This document shows, piece after piece, positions 40,956-42,129 of a stretch of 42,129 bases of DNA. The DNA comes from Dehalococcoidia bacterium (GTDB lineage: Bacteria > Chloroflexota > Dehalococcoidia > E44-bin15). Where the stretch lies: contig JAUWRG010000007.1 in assembly GCA_030610655.1 (NCBI GenBank), positions 1-42,129 of the forward strand. Reading direction: 5' to 3'. Within the stretch, counting starts at the first letter, position 1. Every line of letters begins with the position of its first letter. The position numbers were made by a program, and so were the translations under genes. The notes beneath the pieces are model-generated. The model was not told the DNA's origin. It made no database searches and saw only the letters and a list, made by a program, of their open reading frames with translations.

Positions 40956-41579
40956 ATGCTAGAGACGATTTTAGGGTCAAAGCTCAGGGTAAAAGTACTG
41001 GGGTGGTTATTTACTCATCCTGATGAGCGCTATTTTGTTCGCCAACTCACCAGCTTAGTGAAAGAAGATTCAACAAATGTAAGCCGTGAGCTTATTCGCT
41101 TGGAGAAGACCGGCGTTCTTGTTTCAACTAAAGAGGGGAAACAAAAATATTACCAGGCAAACAGGAAAAGCCCTATTTACGATGAGCTTCATGGATTGAT
41201 TCTCAAGACTGTGGGTGTAGCAGATATTATCAAGAAGGCTTTGGAGCCCCGCATTGTAGATATTAAGCTGGCGCTTATCTTCGGCTCAGTAGCCAAGAGA
41301 ACCGAGAATAGGTTCAGTGATATAGACCTGCTCGTGGTAGGAAATATCACCTTTGGTGAAGTAGTTGATCTTATTTCAACTGCAGAAGGGACTTTGAACC
41401 GTGAATCGAACCCGGTGGTGTATACGCTGTCAGAGTTCAATAAGAGATTGTCGGAAAACCATTACTTTATCAGTGATATATTATCAGGCGATAAAATATT
41501 CGTAGTCGGGGATGAGAATGAGCTTCAGTCTCTGGTTGGAAAAAGGCTGGTTAAAGGAACATACGCCGACATCTCGTGA
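40956..41579 (+). CDS. Winged-helix plus minimal nucleotidyltransferase (MNT) protein
   Basis: 207 aa. The N-terminal about 75 residues are a winged helix (RVKVLGWLFTHPDERYFVRQ, VSRELIRLEKTGVLVSTKEG). The C-terminal part has the Pol-beta MNT signature FGSVAKRTENRFSDIDLLVVG (GS...DxD). In MntA-HepT pairs the MNT protein AMPylates and silences the HEPN toxin. Here the added DNA-binding domain suggests it also represses its own promoter through the paired palindromes. The next gene overlaps its 3' end by 68 bp. Confidence 0.85.
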   Translation: MLETILGSKLRVKVLGWLFTHPDERYFVRQLTSLVKEDSTNVSRELIRLEKTGVLVSTKEGKQKYYQANRKSPIYDELHGLILKTVGVADIIKKALEPRIVDIKLALIFGSVAKRTENRFSDIDLLVVGNITFGEVVDLISTAEGTLNRESNPVVYTLSEFNKRLSENHYFISDILSGDKIFVVGDENELQSLVGKRLVKGTYADIS

Positions 41580-41964
41580 AATTGCTGAGCTACTGGCAGT
41601 AGCTGATCGCTCTCTAAAGGATTGCCAGGTCGCTGGGCTAAGCAATGCGGGTAAGCTGGATATGGCGCATAATGCTGCCCTGCAATCTTCCGCTGCAGCG
41701 CTAGCTGCTGCCGGGTACAGAGCAAGTCGAGAAGCTTACCACTATTATGTTATCCAATCTCTTTCTTTTACTCTGCAGCTGGAAGAACGCATCATCCGCA
41801 GGCTTCATAAACTACGCCGCAAACGAAATATTAGCGACTACGAGCGCCCCGGCGTAGTTACTGAGCAGGAAGCATGGGAGATGGTTGAACTGGCAAAACA
41901 AATACGCCAGCAGGTTGAGGCGTGGATACGAAATAACCACTCAGAACTTGCCAGGGAGATTTGA
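41512..41964 (+). CDS. HEPN-domain protein, partner of the MNT protein
   Basis: 150 aa from ATG 41512, overlapping the MNT gene by 68 bp. ATG 41518 and TTG 41536 are other possible starts. A helical HEPN protein: WLKEHTPTSREIAELLAVADRSLKDC, then AYHYYVIQSLSFTL, and LRRKRNISDYERP. The last matches the RN..DY form of HEPN rather than the catalytic RX4-6H of toxic HEPN RNases; no His is present. So toxin activity is uncertain, and it may be an MNT-modified substrate (Tyr in the motif) or a scaffold. Confidence 0.8.
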   Translation: MRMSFSLWLEKGWLKEHTPTSREIAELLAVADRSLKDCQVAGLSNAGKLDMAHNAALQSSAAALAAAGYRASREAYHYYVIQSLSFTLQLEERIIRRLHKLRRKRNISDYERPGVVTEQEAWEMVELAKQIRQQVEAWIRNNHSELAREI

Positions 41965-42054
41965 ATGCCGACGCACGACATCATAGATAATCGCAGGGAG
42001 AAATTGACTGGCTGCACCCGGCTACATAATCCTGTCTCCCACTGGCAAAACTGA
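41965..42054 (+). pseudogene. Possible helicase/PLD-type N-terminal fragment
   Basis: Immediately after the HEPN TGA, ATG 41965 reads MPTHDIIDNRREKL and then diverges to a stop after 29 codons. DIIDNR.EKL resembles the start of phospholipase-D/helicase-type accessory proteins. Only 14 residues support this, so it is tentative. Confidence 0.2.
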
Positions 42055-42071
42055 GACAAGTTAAACAGGAC

Positions 42072-42129
42072 ATGAGTTTAATGAGCCAGCCAAAGAAGCG
42101 AGCCTTGCATTCCGTAACCAAAAAGGGTA
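42072..42129 (+). CDS. Possible gene start cut by the window edge
   Basis: An open frame from ATG 42072 (or 42081) reads MSQPKKRALHSVTKKG and runs off the window. It has a basic N-terminus and a weak AGGAC site upstream. Too short to identify. Confidence 0.2.
   Translation, partial: MSLMSQPKKRALHSVTKKG

Noticed and set aside
1-42129. rRNA or tRNA genes
   Set aside because: No cloverleaf-type or rRNA-like stretch was noticed on reading the gene gaps; a covariance search was not possible here.

Overview
The window is bacterial chromosomal DNA from a probable strict anaerobe. It has dense operons, many GTG and TTG starts, 4-base gene overlaps, a methanogen-type heterodisulfide reductase (Hdr) cluster in a genome with bacterial housekeeping genes (folK, folP, holA, ychF, nadK), an ADP-forming acyl-CoA synthetase and an acyl-CoA carboxyltransferase. 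This mix would suit an uncultured Dehalococcoidia-like Chloroflexota, but that is inference; no rRNA or tRNA gene is present to settle it.

Layout. (1) 1-4780, all minus strand: a decayed queD-like start, then a compact cluster of a broken small gene, a 71-aa helical protein, a Rad50/SMC-like ATPase with a CxxC zinc hook and a PD-(D/E)XK-type nuclease. This looks like a candidate defence module. An HNH protein and a zinc-ribbon protein lie upstream. (2) 4931-7232: folP-folK (minus) and a CitE-type CoA-ester lyase (plus). (3) 7277-9778: a palindromic repeat, an acyl-CoA carboxylase beta subunit, then two adjacent gene remnants not in the ORF track: a leuD-like fragment and an isocitrate/isopropylmalate dehydrogenase-like fragment. 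(4) 9832-23364, the centrepiece: eleven same-strand genes, HdrC-HdrB-HdrA-HdrA-HdrA/HdrA fusion-MvhD-FrhB/FdhB-like-HdrC-HdrB-FrdB-like-FrdA-like. They read as a soluble, flavin-based electron-transfer complex that ends in a fumarate-reductase-type module without a membrane anchor. HdrB and FrdB, fused in the archaeal thiol:fumarate reductase TfrB, are separate adjacent genes here. (5) 23455-24228: a methyltransferase. Then 30669-24215 (minus), a seven-gene run: ADP-forming acyl-CoA synthetase alpha, NAD kinase, ArgA-like GNAT, NUDIX, glycosyltransferase, methyltransferase, glycosyltransferase. (6) 30752-33628: a nuoN remnant with a large internal deletion, NUDIX, PHP and holA. (7) 33675-34320: a repeat nest with eight 26-bp tandem units that are the amplified end of an inverted-repeat element, GC palindromes and a 100-bp double-hairpin element. 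(8) 34547-35641: ychF. (9) 35901-42129: a second accessory or defence island with an Eco57I-type methylase, a DUF3644-like protein, an unknown one-TM protein, and an MNT nucleotidyltransferase/HEPN pair preceded by two matching 17-bp operator-like palindromes over its promoter. Fragments of methylase 3' tails lie between the genes.

How they work together. In region 4 the FrhB-like protein is the likely electron entry, MvhD and the HdrA units relay and split electrons by flavin, the two HdrBC pairs are the disulfide/Fe-S exits, and FrdAB would reduce fumarate or a related enoate. The carboxyltransferase and CitE-type lyase upstream suggest C3/C4-acyl-CoA metabolism nearby. Regions 1 and 9 look like defence islands flanking a metabolic core.
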